DNA from: Mesostigma viride
Taxonomy: Eukaryota > Streptophyta > Mesostigmatophyceae > Mesostigmatales > Mesostigmataceae
Length of the DNA stretch: 64,000 nucleotides
Assembly: GCA_009746045.1 (NCBI GenBank)
Contig: RPFO01000065.1
Location: 7,379,862-7,443,861, forward strand
Direction of reading: 5' to 3'
In this document: positions 34,501 through 39,254 of the stretch, piece by piece
Position numbering within the stretch: the stretch's first letter is position 1
Layout: every line of letters begins with the position of its first letter
The notes under the pieces: generated by a model
What the model was told of the DNA's origin: nothing
Databases searched by the model: none
Seen by the model: the letters and a program-made list of their open reading frames with translations, nothing else
Translations under genes and position numbers: made by a program

Positions 34501-34630
34501 ACAGCCAGGGAGTGGGGCACCTGGTAAAGCCCCTGTGGCAGCAGCAAGGGACGATACAGGAGCATCGGGCAGCAGCTCCGCTGTCAATGTCGAGGGGAGC
34601 AAGAAACCCCACCTGAAGTTGTGGAAGTGA
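1473..34630 (+). CDS. IP3 receptor / ryanodine receptor-like Ca2+ release channel (5'-partial gene, 21 exons seen)
   Basis: Intracellular ligand-gated Ca2+ channel of the IP3R/RyR family, expected in ER or vacuole membrane. Exons joined by me: 1473-1598, 2399-2549, 3569-3836, 4077-4284, 5700-6545, 7425-7770, 8735-8916, 10736-10963, 12474-12809, 14375-16554, 17295-17544, 18488-20128, 21150-22094, 23647-24031, 24627-24723, 25453-25678, 25912-25965 (least sure), 26042-26595, 27144-27552, 33328-33385, 33924-34630. All junctions are GT-AG and all phases agree; the total is 10,197 nt including the stop. Order: RIH repeats, low-complexity linkers, RIH-associated domain, six-helix pore, C2H2-type zinc finger, coiled-coil tail. 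The N-terminal MIR/ligand-binding part lies upstream of the window. At 3,398 residues without it, the protein is longer than animal IP3Rs (about 2,700) because of Ser/Gly/Ala-rich insertions. Introns not listed separately hold nothing I recognise. Family assignment is firm; ligand specificity is unknown. Confidence 0.93.
2399..2549 (+). CDS. IP3R-like exon: linker within N-terminal RIH region
   Basis: Acceptor agcacag, donor gtgagc, starts phase 0 and ends phase 1. It encodes about 50 residues ([18 protein letters not shown]...) without a recognisable motif. It is accepted because its phase joins the next exon into an unbroken frame and its third positions are G/C-rich. Confidence 0.68.
3129..3552. 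repeat. (GGGT)n microsatellite, about 400 bp
   Basis: Nearly pure GGGT from 3141 to about 3509, one phase slip near 3284, with GGCT units before and GGGC/GGGGT units after. It lies in an intron of the channel gene on the transcribed-as-G strand and ends 16 bases before the exon acceptor at 3568. Long open frames through it on both strands are repeat artefacts. Confidence 0.97.
3569..3836 (+). CDS. IP3R-like exon: RIH domain core
   Basis: Acceptor ccatgcag, donor gtacgt; phase 1 in, phase 2 out. The line [20 protein letters not shown], followed by R-N-G, matches the conserved RIH segment of IP3R/RyR, as do [22 protein letters not shown] and VRLW. These are the hallmark 'LRa..C.ll...Y.D..P' and 'RLW' positions. 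The acceptor is unusual: the upstream 400 bases are (GGGT)n rather than a pyrimidine tract. Confidence 0.88.
4077..4284 (+). CDS. IP3R-like exon: RIH linker
   Basis: Acceptor aatcgcag completes the Trp codon split by the previous donor. The exon gives a Pro/Ser/Gly-rich loop followed by [20 protein letters not shown]. The donor is taken as gtctgt at 4285 because it leaves phase 0, as the next exon requires. An alternative end a few codons later cannot be excluded. Confidence 0.72.
4707..4917. repeat. (GGGGGAA)n purine-rich microsatellite
   Basis: Irregular units of four to six G followed by AA, in the intron 4285-5699 of the channel gene. It is purine-only on the plus strand for about 180 bases, so triplex or G-quadruplex folding is possible in DNA or RNA; this is inference. 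Confidence 0.95.
5700..6545 (+). CDS. IP3R-like exon: long RIH repeat exon
   Basis: Acceptor tttttgcag, donor gtgggt, 282 codons, phase 0 at both ends. Helical repeats ([60 protein letters not shown]) correspond to the IP3R armadillo-like region after the first RIH domain. A Pro/Gly-rich insertion of about 80 residues (6110-6290) separates two helical blocks. Confidence 0.88.
7425..7770 (+). CDS. IP3R-like exon: helical repeat region
   Basis: Acceptor acccaacag, donor gtaagg, phase 0 to phase 1. The start [19 protein letters not shown] and the end [14 protein letters not shown] match the IP3R stretch ending 'LGVHe.v...L.iP', with a Gly/Ala/Pro-rich loop of about 60 residues between. The upstream intron has a weak pyrimidine tract, so the start could differ by a few codons. 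Confidence 0.8.
7970..8012. repeat. Tandem duplication of 21 bp in an intron
   Basis: The unit ggtgctatggcacttttgtc plus a occurs twice in a row. A second, smaller tandem (gttacagtgaact) follows near 8127-8153. Both lie in the intron between channel exons 7425-7770 and 8735-8916. Confidence 0.85.
8735..8916 (+). CDS. IP3R-like exon: 'LGVH...LLRIP' continuation
   Basis: Acceptor catcgcag, donor gtaagg; phase 1 to 0. It continues the previous exon as AELLRIP, then a variable Gly/Asn-rich loop, then [16 protein letters not shown]. This is the position where IP3Rs have a short insert before the 'cr.nq.nq..l' helix encoded in the next exon. Confidence 0.8.
9118..10030. repeat. 21-bp minisatellite split by a LINE fragment
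   Basis: Units of accagtatatatgctactatc (gct or gcc variants) repeat about nine times at 9835-10030. One more unit lies at about 9121-9143. The bases between are a LINE 3' fragment, so the minisatellite was probably its target. Reading the repeat as protein gives an artefactual heptapeptide repeat. Confidence 0.88.
9144..9834 (-). mobile_element. 5'-truncated LINE, 3' end with post-RT nuclease-like domain
   Basis: The minus-strand reading frame from about 9830 to the stop at 9279 contains [22 protein letters not shown], then [12 protein letters not shown] and [14 protein letters not shown]. This is the layout of the C-terminal domain found after the reverse transcriptase in many LINE-type elements, plausibly a PD-(D/E)XK fold; the fold is my inference. 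The reverse transcriptase itself is missing (5' truncation). The 3' end, read on the minus strand, finishes with a sequence shared with 35869-35905. Target-derived minisatellite units flank both sides. Confidence 0.75.
10736..10963 (+). CDS. IP3R-like exon: conserved RIH-like helices
   Basis: Acceptor gcccgcag, donor gtgagt, 76 codons, phase 0 at both ends. Residues [36 protein letters not shown] and GLINLLQ match the IP3R block 'qLc.e..e..v..fv..i...gr...yl.fL'. The preceding intron (8917-10735) contains a LINE fragment and a minisatellite. Confidence 0.87.
11519..11990. repeat. (CCCCT)n microsatellite
   Basis: About 470 bases of CCCCT with interspersed CCCT and CCCCCCCT units, ending in CTCTC. 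It lies in the intron 10964-12473 of the channel gene. Together with the other tracts, it shows that pyrimidine-only and purine-only repeats occur on the same transcript. Confidence 0.97.
12474..12809 (+). CDS. IP3R-like exon: central helical region
   Basis: Acceptor tgtttcag, donor gtacgt, 112 codons, phase 0 at both ends. It runs [20 protein letters not shown] to [20 protein letters not shown], matching the IP3R line in which a 'YH..lv.LLa.Ca.g.n' helix follows. The AG at 12053 was not used because its phase-0 reading hits a stop after 13 codons. Confidence 0.87.
13271..13861 (+). other. Unexplained open frames inside intron 12810-14374
   Basis: Two adjacent frames: from the ATG at about 13275 ([18 protein letters not shown]..., basic, with one GRPR) and from about 13574 to the stop at 13861 ([18 protein letters not shown]..., about 95 residues, ending [10 protein letters not shown]). 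Third positions are not GC-rich as in the host exons. No family is recognised. It could be a decayed transposon gene or chance; it is not counted as a gene. Confidence 0.3.
14375..16554 (+). CDS. IP3R-like exon: 727-codon exon with low-complexity insertion
   Basis: Acceptor gcgcgcag, donor gtatgt; phase 0 to phase 2. The start ([12 protein letters not shown], later [17 protein letters not shown]) matches the IP3R segment 'vK.aY..fl.h.y'. About 310 residues of Ser/Gly/Ala/Pro-rich sequence follow (14780-15640), with no domain I recognise. The helical region then resumes ([49 protein letters not shown]). The insertion explains much of the extra length of the protein. Confidence 0.87.
17295..17544 (+). 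CDS. IP3R-like exon: 'LLeGGn..vQ' region
   Basis: Acceptor acttgcag supplies the third base of a split Arg codon; donor gtgagc. Residues [20 protein letters not shown] and ETKFFDK match the well-conserved IP3R/RyR stretch 'a..Lg..LL.gGn..vQ.sf......s..FF'. Phase 2 to 0. Confidence 0.88.
18488..20128 (+). CDS. IP3R-like exon: long low-complexity linker plus RIH-associated domain
   Basis: Acceptor ctttgcag, donor gtaccc, 547 codons, phase 0 at both ends. The first 45 residues are helical. About 380 residues (18610-19780) are Ser/Ala/Thr/Gly-rich with RRSS-type basic patches and many S/T sites, so phosphorylation is possible but not shown. The last 110 residues are the RIH-associated domain: [33 protein letters not shown] and a terminal GPCFENQ, the counterpart of the GPCHENQ signature of IP3Rs. 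Confidence 0.92.
21150..22094 (+). CDS. IP3R-like exon: post-RIH-associated region
   Basis: Acceptor ttttttcag, donor gtaagg, 315 codons, phase 0 at both ends. It continues directly after GPCFENQ. The middle 190 residues are Gln/Ser/Pro-rich, with a Q-rich patch near 21405-21450. The end ([20 protein letters not shown], then [15 protein letters not shown]) corresponds to the IP3R helices 'l..kn.a..lLlal.e.......i'. Confidence 0.87.
22331..22832. mobile_element. MITE candidate, 502 bp, in a channel-gene intron
   Basis: The left end gggcctttccacattc and the right end gaatgtggaaagggcc are inverted repeats (15 of 16 matching when reverse-complemented). The flanks are TTT and TTA, so a 3-bp target duplication is possible but imperfect. 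The inside has no coding frame of note and includes a 15-base tandem (cttccctctgagcag / cttccctctgagcaa). Confidence 0.6.
23647..24031 (+). CDS. IP3R-like exon: pre-transmembrane beta/helix region
   Basis: Acceptor ctgccag, donor gtcagt, phase 0 to 1. The end [20 protein letters not shown] followed by SKLI matches IP3R 'iEivR...e...FpvP.ic..Lt' just before the first membrane helix. The first 60 residues are variable. The start could be a few codons off because several AGs lie close together. Confidence 0.8.
24627..24723 (+). CDS. IP3R-like exon: short pre-TM1 exon
   Basis: Acceptor gggagcag, donor gtaaga; phase 1 to 2. It encodes [20 protein letters not shown] followed by [12 protein letters not shown], matching the IP3R segment 'esk......t.rdeqgsKi.dFf.r' immediately before TM1. 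It is only 97 bases long and is placed by phase and this motif. Confidence 0.82.
25453..25678 (+). CDS. IP3R-like exon: TM1
   Basis: Acceptor ctgcgcgcag, donor gtgcgt; phase 2 to 0. A basic stretch ([11 protein letters not shown]) precedes '[11 protein letters not shown]' and a hydrophobic helix [16 protein letters not shown], the counterpart of IP3R 'W...lSFnla.l.Nllva'. This starts the channel domain. Confidence 0.88.
25912..25965 (+). CDS. IP3R-like micro-exon between TM1 and TM2 (tentative)
   Basis: 18 codons between acceptor cgaccag and a weak donor gtgacc, phase 0 at both ends ([18 protein letters not shown]). It would continue the helix begun by KALGILQ and lead into TM2. It can be skipped without changing frame, so it may be alternative or not real; a cDNA read across 25678-26042 would settle it. 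Confidence 0.45.
26042..26595 (+). CDS. IP3R-like exon: TM2, homopolymeric loop, TM3 start
   Basis: Acceptor ccccccag, donor gtgaga; phase 0 to 2. TM2 is [21 protein letters not shown] loop of about 135 residues follows that starts with ten Thr (ACC repeats), then Ser/Asn runs (AGC/AAC repeats, 26141-26235) and a basic patch [12 protein letters not shown]. Hydrophobic [20 protein letters not shown] begins TM3. Animal IP3Rs have no comparable homopolymer here. Confidence 0.87.
27144..27552 (+). CDS. IP3R-like exon: TM3-TM6 with pore
   Basis: Acceptor gcggcag, donor gtgagt; phase 2 to 0. It contains [20 protein letters not shown], the S4-S5-like linker and S5 ([21 protein letters not shown]). 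The pore then follows ([26 protein letters not shown]), and S6 ([20 protein letters not shown]). The block aligns without gaps to the IP3R pore, but the GGGVGD filter position reads EVVIGT. Confidence 0.92.
27783..27915 (-). repeat. LTR-like repeat, left copy (3' LTR of minus-strand element)
   Basis: Matches 32916-33047 over its whole length with about eight differences. It begins TGTTACGACTTA and ends about TCGACA, so short terminal complementarity (TGT...ACA) is present. No polypurine tract is visible beside it. Confidence 0.75.
27916..29635 (-). other. Internal retroelement sequence without recognised domains
   Basis: Open frames on the minus strand (29608-29213, 29292-28846, 28705-28460) have no integrase HHCC zinc finger or DDE pattern that I can see. 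One of them ([20 protein letters not shown]...) is unidentified. It may be a degenerate integrase, a different 3' gene or non-coding sequence. Confidence 0.4.
29636..29978 (-). pseudogene. Retroelement RNase H, C-terminal part
   Basis: After a stop and a frame change the domain continues in pieces: [15 protein letters not shown] (the T-D-H...L block) and then [20 protein letters not shown], the signature end of the Ty3/gypsy RNase H region. It then runs as [12 protein letters not shown]... to a stop near 29636. Confidence 0.8.
29979..30974 (-). pseudogene. Retroelement reverse transcriptase and start of RNase H
   Basis: Minus-strand frame: [37 protein letters not shown], then the catalytic box reads YLYDIL where active enzymes have YxDD. 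The connection and RNase H start follow ([52 protein letters not shown]). An insertion of about 25 residues precedes the YLYD box. The frame stops at 29979 within RNase H. The lost Asp predicts an inactive enzyme. Confidence 0.9.
30975..31432. mobile_element. Nested MITE, 458 bp, inside the reverse transcriptase
   Basis: Terminal inverted repeats of 29 bp (30975-31003 and 31404-31432; start GTAGTGGG, one mismatch at the ninth base). Removing it joins the RT reading frame exactly (KPS to GNGKFRL), with no base left over, so any target duplication is at most one base. The inside is non-coding, GC-rich on the left (Gly/Ala-type CGCGCC runs near 31090-31140) and AT-rich in the middle, with repeated ggaaat motifs. 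Confidence 0.85.
31433..31789 (-). pseudogene. Retroelement reverse transcriptase, N-terminal part
   Basis: Minus-strand frame with [39 protein letters not shown] and [13 protein letters not shown]. This is the standard Ty3/gypsy RT entry (h.i.l......p..rpYR......e....i..Ll..g.I.pS.SP.as.v..v.K). It breaks off at 31433, where the nested MITE begins. Confidence 0.85.
31813..32350 (-). pseudogene. Retroelement gag/protease region with RNase H1-type hybrid-binding domain
   Basis: Minus strand. From the ATG near 32346, [17 protein letters not shown] leads to [20 protein letters not shown] and [15 protein letters not shown]. This is the pattern of the small nucleic-acid-binding domain at the N-terminus of eukaryotic RNase H1 (viroplasmin family). 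Further on, after a frame change, come [16 protein letters not shown] and [13 protein letters not shown], the C-terminal half of a retroviral-type aspartic protease, then a Pro-rich tail. No capsid or zinc-knuckle region is seen. Confidence 0.6.
32916..33047 (-). repeat. LTR-like repeat, right copy (5' LTR of minus-strand element)
   Basis: Begins TGTTATGACTTA; the last few bases differ from the left copy (CCGATG versus TCGACA). I could not match the adjoining internal bases to a tRNA primer-binding site. Confidence 0.75.
33328..33385 (+). CDS. IP3R-like exon: end of S6 / linker
   Basis: Acceptor gtcaccag, donor gtaagt; phase 0 to 1. [19 protein letters not shown] is the counterpart of IP3R 'GvIIDTFadLR.eK...e..l', the cytosolic extension of S6. 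It is separated from the pore exon by a 5.8-kb intron filled with retroelement. Confidence 0.9.
33924..34630 (+). CDS. IP3R-like last exon: zinc-finger linker domain and coiled-coil tail
   Basis: Acceptor ccgtgcag, stop TGA 34628-34630. The start is the IP3R/RyR linker domain: CFIC...HCF..., [20 protein letters not shown] with both Cys and both His of the C2H2 site present, [14 protein letters not shown] and DWIPVARS. After about 100 variable residues a predicted coiled coil follows ([33 protein letters not shown]), as in the C-terminal domain of IP3Rs. The tail after it is Gly/Ala-rich. Confidence 0.93.
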
Positions 34631-35539
34631 TGGAGCTGCTTCTGGTGGATGTTGGAGGGGTAGCTGACCCGCTCATTTGCAAAGGGCCCTCGGAGGTGCT
34701 ACTCGGTAATAGTGGTATTTGTAGACACCAATATACAGATTGTGAAGTGCTGTTGTACGTAGTTCACTAGCTATTGAGTTGAAATCTTGGCAGGGGGCAC
34801 ACTAGGATGCTTTTAGGGTTGGCTCACAGGGCGTGAGCTGTAGTCTAGTTTTCATGCAGCCTGAGTTTGTCAGTGAGGCAACCACTACAGGCATGACAGC
34901 ATGAGGATCCATACCAAATTATTCTGCCCGGCCATCTACTAGTCTGTGGTTGGCATTTTTGAAAGAGGGTTATCATACACAAATAATGTGTCTTTAGTGA
35001 CAGGGTTTCAACCTATGGTGTGTGCCATTGAGGTTGAAACAGAGGACAGAATATGTTGACATTGCTATCTGACATTATTCCATCCCATTTCCCCCTCCCA
35101 CTGAGGACTTCTGCTCACGTTATGCAGTCACGTGTACATTACTTAATTAATTAATTAATTGTCAACCGGAATCCACTGGCACGGTCTGCTATGTATGCAA
35201 GAGCAATCTGTCTTTGAACATCTGTCGTTTGTTGCTCTTGTAGGGTCAGAGGATGAAAAACGTAACGCCGTGGCGCAATCAGGTCCACCTTCGTGGACGC
35301 ACAACCTTTGATGTACCTGGATGCAGAACGCGGTGTAGATCTAGCTCACACCACCCTACGAACTGTTCATGTGATCAGTGGATCTTGGCTCTCAGCTGCT
35401 CCCTAAGCAACCCTGGGCCTGACCAGCCCCGCTCTAGTAACGTGCGCGACGCCCGCGGGTGGTCGCCACCTGGCCGGCGCTTGCGCAGGCCGGCCCGCCG
35501 CCGTGGGGAGGACATGTACCTGTACCATGAGCGGCTTAC
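34631..35539. other. Spacer after the channel gene
   Basis: 3' flank of the channel gene, then intergenic. No gene is seen. The stretch 35090-35160 carries the CACGTG + TTAATTAA repeat motif described separately. The minus strand from about 35640 leftward may contain further decayed LINE sequence, but no motif supports it. Confidence 0.45.
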
Positions 35540-36425
35540 TCAAGCATATACTGCCGCACACGCGCGGAGGAGGGGGAGACACTTGCCGCGCAGAAATTAA
35601 TCGCCAACTGAACGGCCACCAACCAACACAAGGCGGCATGGCGATTCCCCAACCCTCTCACTGGACGGCGGCAAACGCAATGCATGGGCTGACGTCCCGG
35701 GCACCCCTGCGCGCCTGAATCATTACCACCACAACATTGACCACAATAATGAACAGGTAGGGCGAGACTCACGCAGCCCTGCCACACACCCTTCTGTAAG
35801 GGCATGGTGGCGTGGTCCCGTAGGAAGTGCGCACGGAGGTGCATGGACCCTTCATATATACAGGTTACGGTTTGAGTGATTTCACTCTGCTGTAAGTAAT
35901 TATATTTTTAGTATATACAGGTTACGGATGACAGCAATAAGGGGGAGGGGGATCCGGAACAGAGCGAGGATGTCCCACAGCGCAGGCCAGAAAACCCTAT
36001 CGAAGGCTTTGCTTAAGTCCACCAGCACAAGGTGCAGAGGGGACTCACCAGGCTGGAGGTGGTGCAGTTCTTCCACAAGGCGGCGAGTAGCGAAGAGCGC
36101 CTGTACTGTGTTGCGGCCTGGACGGAAGCCGTGCTGAGTCTCGCTGAGGTGGCCGTCCAGGGCAGTGCGCAGGCGGTTCAGGATGAGCCGCATGAGAAGC
36201 GTGAGGGGGGCACTTTGGATGCACACCCCTCTATAGTTGCCGGGGTCGGCGGGCGACCCCTTGTTCTTGTACTGCAACGTGCGAAAACTGTACGTGTTGC
36301 CAGGCCGCTGGGGGCGGTTGCGACGACAGCAGAATGTGATTGCAGATATCCTGGAAGAGCTGCATGACACCAGTGTCCTCAAACTCGGCGGCCTTATGTT
36401 GCATGCATGCCGGTCTCATTTCCAT
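35540..36425 (-). pseudogene. LINE reverse transcriptase pseudogene
   Basis: Minus strand, at least three frames. Motifs in order: AAEFEDTGVMQLFQDICNHI, then P-x-x-W; YKNKGSPADPGNYRGVCIQS; LNRLRTALDGHLSETQHGFR followed by PGRNT; HLVLVDLSKAFDRVFWPAL (domain A, both catalytic-side residues present). LIAVIRNLY is followed, after a 57-bp interruption, by MPLQKGVWQGC and SPYLFIIVVN (domain B). The YADD box was not found. Frameshifts near 36280, 35860 and 35790 make it a pseudogene. Confidence 0.88.
35855..35927 (+). mobile_element. 41-bp LINE tail insertion with 16-bp target-site duplication
   Basis: The same 16 bases (tatatacaggttacgg) stand at 35855-35870 and 35912-35927. Between them lie 41 bases that end in an AT-rich tail and match, on the opposite strand, the 3' end of the LINE fragment at 9151-9187. 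The duplicated bases belong to the reverse transcriptase (codons for RNLY), so a second LINE copy, almost completely 5'-truncated, landed in the older pseudogene. Confidence 0.85.
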
Positions 36426-36668
36426 AATTTATAATTAATCTCAATTAATTAATAGACACGTGACTGCGTCTATTAATCTCGATTATTCTGATTTCTTCTG
36501 ATTTGGCACGCCGCAAAGGTGAAAACCATTTGCGTTCAGTGCCGGTCCGCGGAAAACGCGGTCTGCAAATGAATCCAGGCGGCGGAATCGAACTGGGGAC
36601 CTCTCGCACCAACTTTTGCTGACTATAGGACGGACGTCTCCTGATCCTAAGGCAGCGCCAACTGACAC
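36425..36668 (-). mobile_element. tRNA-Leu-like SINE candidate
   Basis: Read on the minus strand, 36668 to 36577 resembles the body of a tRNA-Leu. It has GGCGCTGCCTTAGGATCAG around a CTTAGGA loop (anticodon TAG), a long variable part, and a B box agttcgattcc. The T-stem and anticodon stem pair badly, so it is not a working tRNA. A hairpin (ccgcggaaaacgcgg) and then an AT-rich tail with CACGTG follow to about 36425. This is the head-body-tail order of a SINE. Confidence 0.55.
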
Positions 36669-36778
36669 CTACAGTCATCCGCAAAAGTTCTCCTTTCCGG
36701 GGAGTGATGCAAGCCTTTCGGATTTGGTACTAGATAAATCATTCGAGATCTGAGTGTGTAGGGGTACTTGTCTGTAAT

Positions 36779-37714
36779 ATGGATGCAGCCACAGCAGCTG
36801 CAGCATCCCCGCAGAGCAGCACCTCGACCCAGCACGAACTCCATCTGAGCTGCAGTGGCGGAGCAGCTGGCGCCGATGGCTGAGCAGCTCGCCGCCCTGA
36901 ACGCGCCTGACGGCCCACTCCACACTCTCTCGGCCAAGGTCAACAACATTGAAGCCAGAGTCGCCCTTAAGCTCCAGCCTCAGTTTACTGCTACGCAAGA
37001 GCACATTGCCACCAAAGTTTCCCAGGCCACAGCCACTGTGACCACCCGCCTTAACCAGGTGGAAGGCCGAGTCGGCCAAGGCACCGTGAAACTTGAGGCA
37101 GTTGCTACCAAGGTAGACGCCCTGGCCACGCAGGTCCCCGAGATCGCCGAGCGAACGGCCACCATCGCCGCCCAACCTGCTGGTAGGGCTAGCGATGACC
37201 CCTCGACTCGCGCCTCCTGGGCGGACCTGCTCAAGAGCCAGGCATCCTCTACCACGACCGCCATCACCACCAAGCTCCAGGAGCTGGAAGACACGCGCCG
37301 CGAGGCCGCTGACCGCGACCGTCGCCGCTGCCGGGTCATCCTCAGGCGCTTCGACATGCCGCCGGAGGAGACCCCAGAATCTCTTCTCGACGAGCTGAAG
37401 AAACAGCTCTTGGCGTGCATGCAGCTGCCAGGTGCGGCACTGCAGGGCGCCTACCGCCTGCCCCATCCACGGGCCAAGGCCGTGGGCCCCCTCCAGTGGT
37501 CCTCACCTTCAGCGACATCACAGCCCGAGTTCGGTTCCTCTCTCACCGCAAGAAGCTGGTGGACACCTCCTGGTCGCTTGACGACGACCTGACGCCAGCC
37601 CAGCAGCAGCAACGCCGCGATCAGTGGCCCAACTACATCTGCCACAAGACCAACCCCGAGAAGCCCCAAGTGTACTGGCGGGGCGGGGACCTCTATGTCA
37701 ACAAGAAACTGTAG
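36779..37714 (+). pseudogene. LINE ORF1-like RNA-binding protein, frameshifted
   Basis: The plus-strand frame from 36855 gives an Ala/Thr-rich coiled coil (LAALNAPDGPLHTLSAKVNN; TKVDALATQVPEIAERTATI). A single-strand-RNA-binding domain follows (CRVILRRFDMPPEE, ESLLDELKKQLL, GAYRLPHPRA). After a shift to the frame ending at 37714 come VVLTFSDITARVRFLSHRKK, SWSLDDDLTPAQQQQR and GGDLYVNKKL. This matches the coiled coil, RRM and C-terminal domain order of L1-type ORF1 proteins. An ATG at 36779 is out of frame with the body. No ORF2 follows. A GC hairpin (gaagccc/gggcttc) stands just after the stop. Confidence 0.78.
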
Positions 37715-39254
37715 AAGCCCCCCCGGGCTTCCCCGGGATAGAGCACTCCAGCTAGTTGTCTAGATGGGGGCAATCGATGATGGGATAGCTTAGGCATTAC
37801 AGCACTTGAAACGATATTAGCGCACAGCGTTATAGTACCTTCAATTAGCTCTGGCACCTTGTGGCCATCAGCTTGCGCCTTAATTAGCCGACGTCTTGAG
37901 CCCACCTCACATTTGTAGCATAAGCTATGCGTCAGCCTACCTACGGTATTGCACTGGTTGTATTGCACCCACAGTGTTGCGCCCCGGCATGATGCACCAT
38001 GCCGTGGAGAGAGCGCTCTGTGGCCTGCCCACCTACGGCAGTGAGAGAAGCTAGGGCGCCCTCCCTCCTTCTCGCTGTGTATATAGGGTTGAAGGTTCCT
38101 TTACTCTGTATGGGCACCCACGGGACGCAGTCACGTGCTTATTAATTAATGGATGCAGATGACGCGAGAAGATAGGTGGCAGACAGTAATGAAGGACACC
38201 ACCCCCCAGTCGGTGGGGCCTCCGCCCGTGAGCAAGTTTGGCATGCATAGCGATTCGGGCCGTGGTGCCCGCAACCCTGTAACTAGGAACTAGATGTAGC
38301 TACATCCATCCACCCCATGCATCCCATATTCATTTCCCCGAGGACTTATTAAGTGAGACAACTATGCTCACGTGGCGCAGTTACGTATAAATTGATTAAA
38401 TTAATTAATCACTCTCAATGAGCATATGTAACTCAAGCACACAAGGACATAATTACGTTCCAAAGGAAATGCACACAATTCTCTCATGTCAAAGGACGAA
38501 CTTGAGCACAGCTTATCAATTATAAAACTTAGGCAAGCCCATATACACACTAGAGACATGGAAGGTGAAATTCATGGGGCAGCCATTAAAGGCAGCACCG
38601 TCACAAGACAGCAATCCCAAGCACAGAAGGAGGTTCGTTCATAAAAGGCCTCCATCGCTTCCATGGTCCTGCTGCTGCTAGATACTTGAGCGCCTTTAAC
38701 ATTGGTTCTTGGTAACAGCCGTTGAGGAAAACCGCAGACCTGATGCAATAGCTTACCAATTCAGCACACCATAGATAGGTCTTTTTGAGACTGGAGTAGT
38801 AGCAGGAGCCCTCTGACAAAGCATCTGCACCCACGTTTGATTTCCATTGCAGGTGCGATCCCGCTGCTGGGAAGATTAAATACTGAGAAAACCTCAACGC
38901 ATGCATAAATACTAGTTTCAATACTCAGGCCCCCACCGAAGAGCGCTAAGTATATTGGATGGCCAGAGCCTGCCGTATGGAACCTTGCTGGAAAGGTAGT
39001 GTAGACAGCCTGGTTAAGTTGGGGCCAAAACCCACACGGCTGCAATACGGTCGGCTGTAGCCAGTGTACCTTGGCCATGTCTCGCAGGACATCATGGTAA
39101 AGACCTGTTTCGTCCCATTCCAGTAAGCCTTTACCAGACGCTGCAAGGAGCGCAGGCAGGGTAACGTCTCAGCAAGTGCGCGGTACTGCACACGCCAAAG
39201 TAACCCGCCATGCATAAGGCGCTTGGATCAAAATTCACCAGGACGGATACGCCC
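37715..39254. other. Spacer with dispersed AT-rich repeat motifs
   Basis: No gene is recognised. CACGTG + TTAATTAA motif copies lie at about 38121-38150 and 38331-38410. A hairpin ggcatg/catgcc lies near 37986-38003, and a TATATA-containing stretch near 38078-38087. The part nearest 39255 is probably the 3' untranslated region of the minus-strand gene beside it. Confidence 0.4.

Larger units (their letters stand above)
35075..38410. repeat. Dispersed motif family: CACGTG-type box followed by TTAATTAA
   Basis: Four copies: about 35100-35160, 36425-36480 (inverted), 38121-38150 and 38331-38410. The core is gcagtcacgtg, then four to eight bases, then ttaattaattaat. Copies one and four also share tttcccc...gaggactt...gctcacgt upstream. 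They are probably tails or ends of one short-element family. Confidence 0.6.

Noticed and set aside
36577-36668. A working tRNA-Leu gene on the minus strand
   Set aside because: T-stem and anticodon stem have several mismatches and the acceptor arms do not pair; treated as a SINE head.
38601-39078. Minus-strand open frames of about 105 residues
   Set aside because: Overlapping frames without domain or codon bias, placed where the 3' untranslated region of the small membrane-protein gene is expected.
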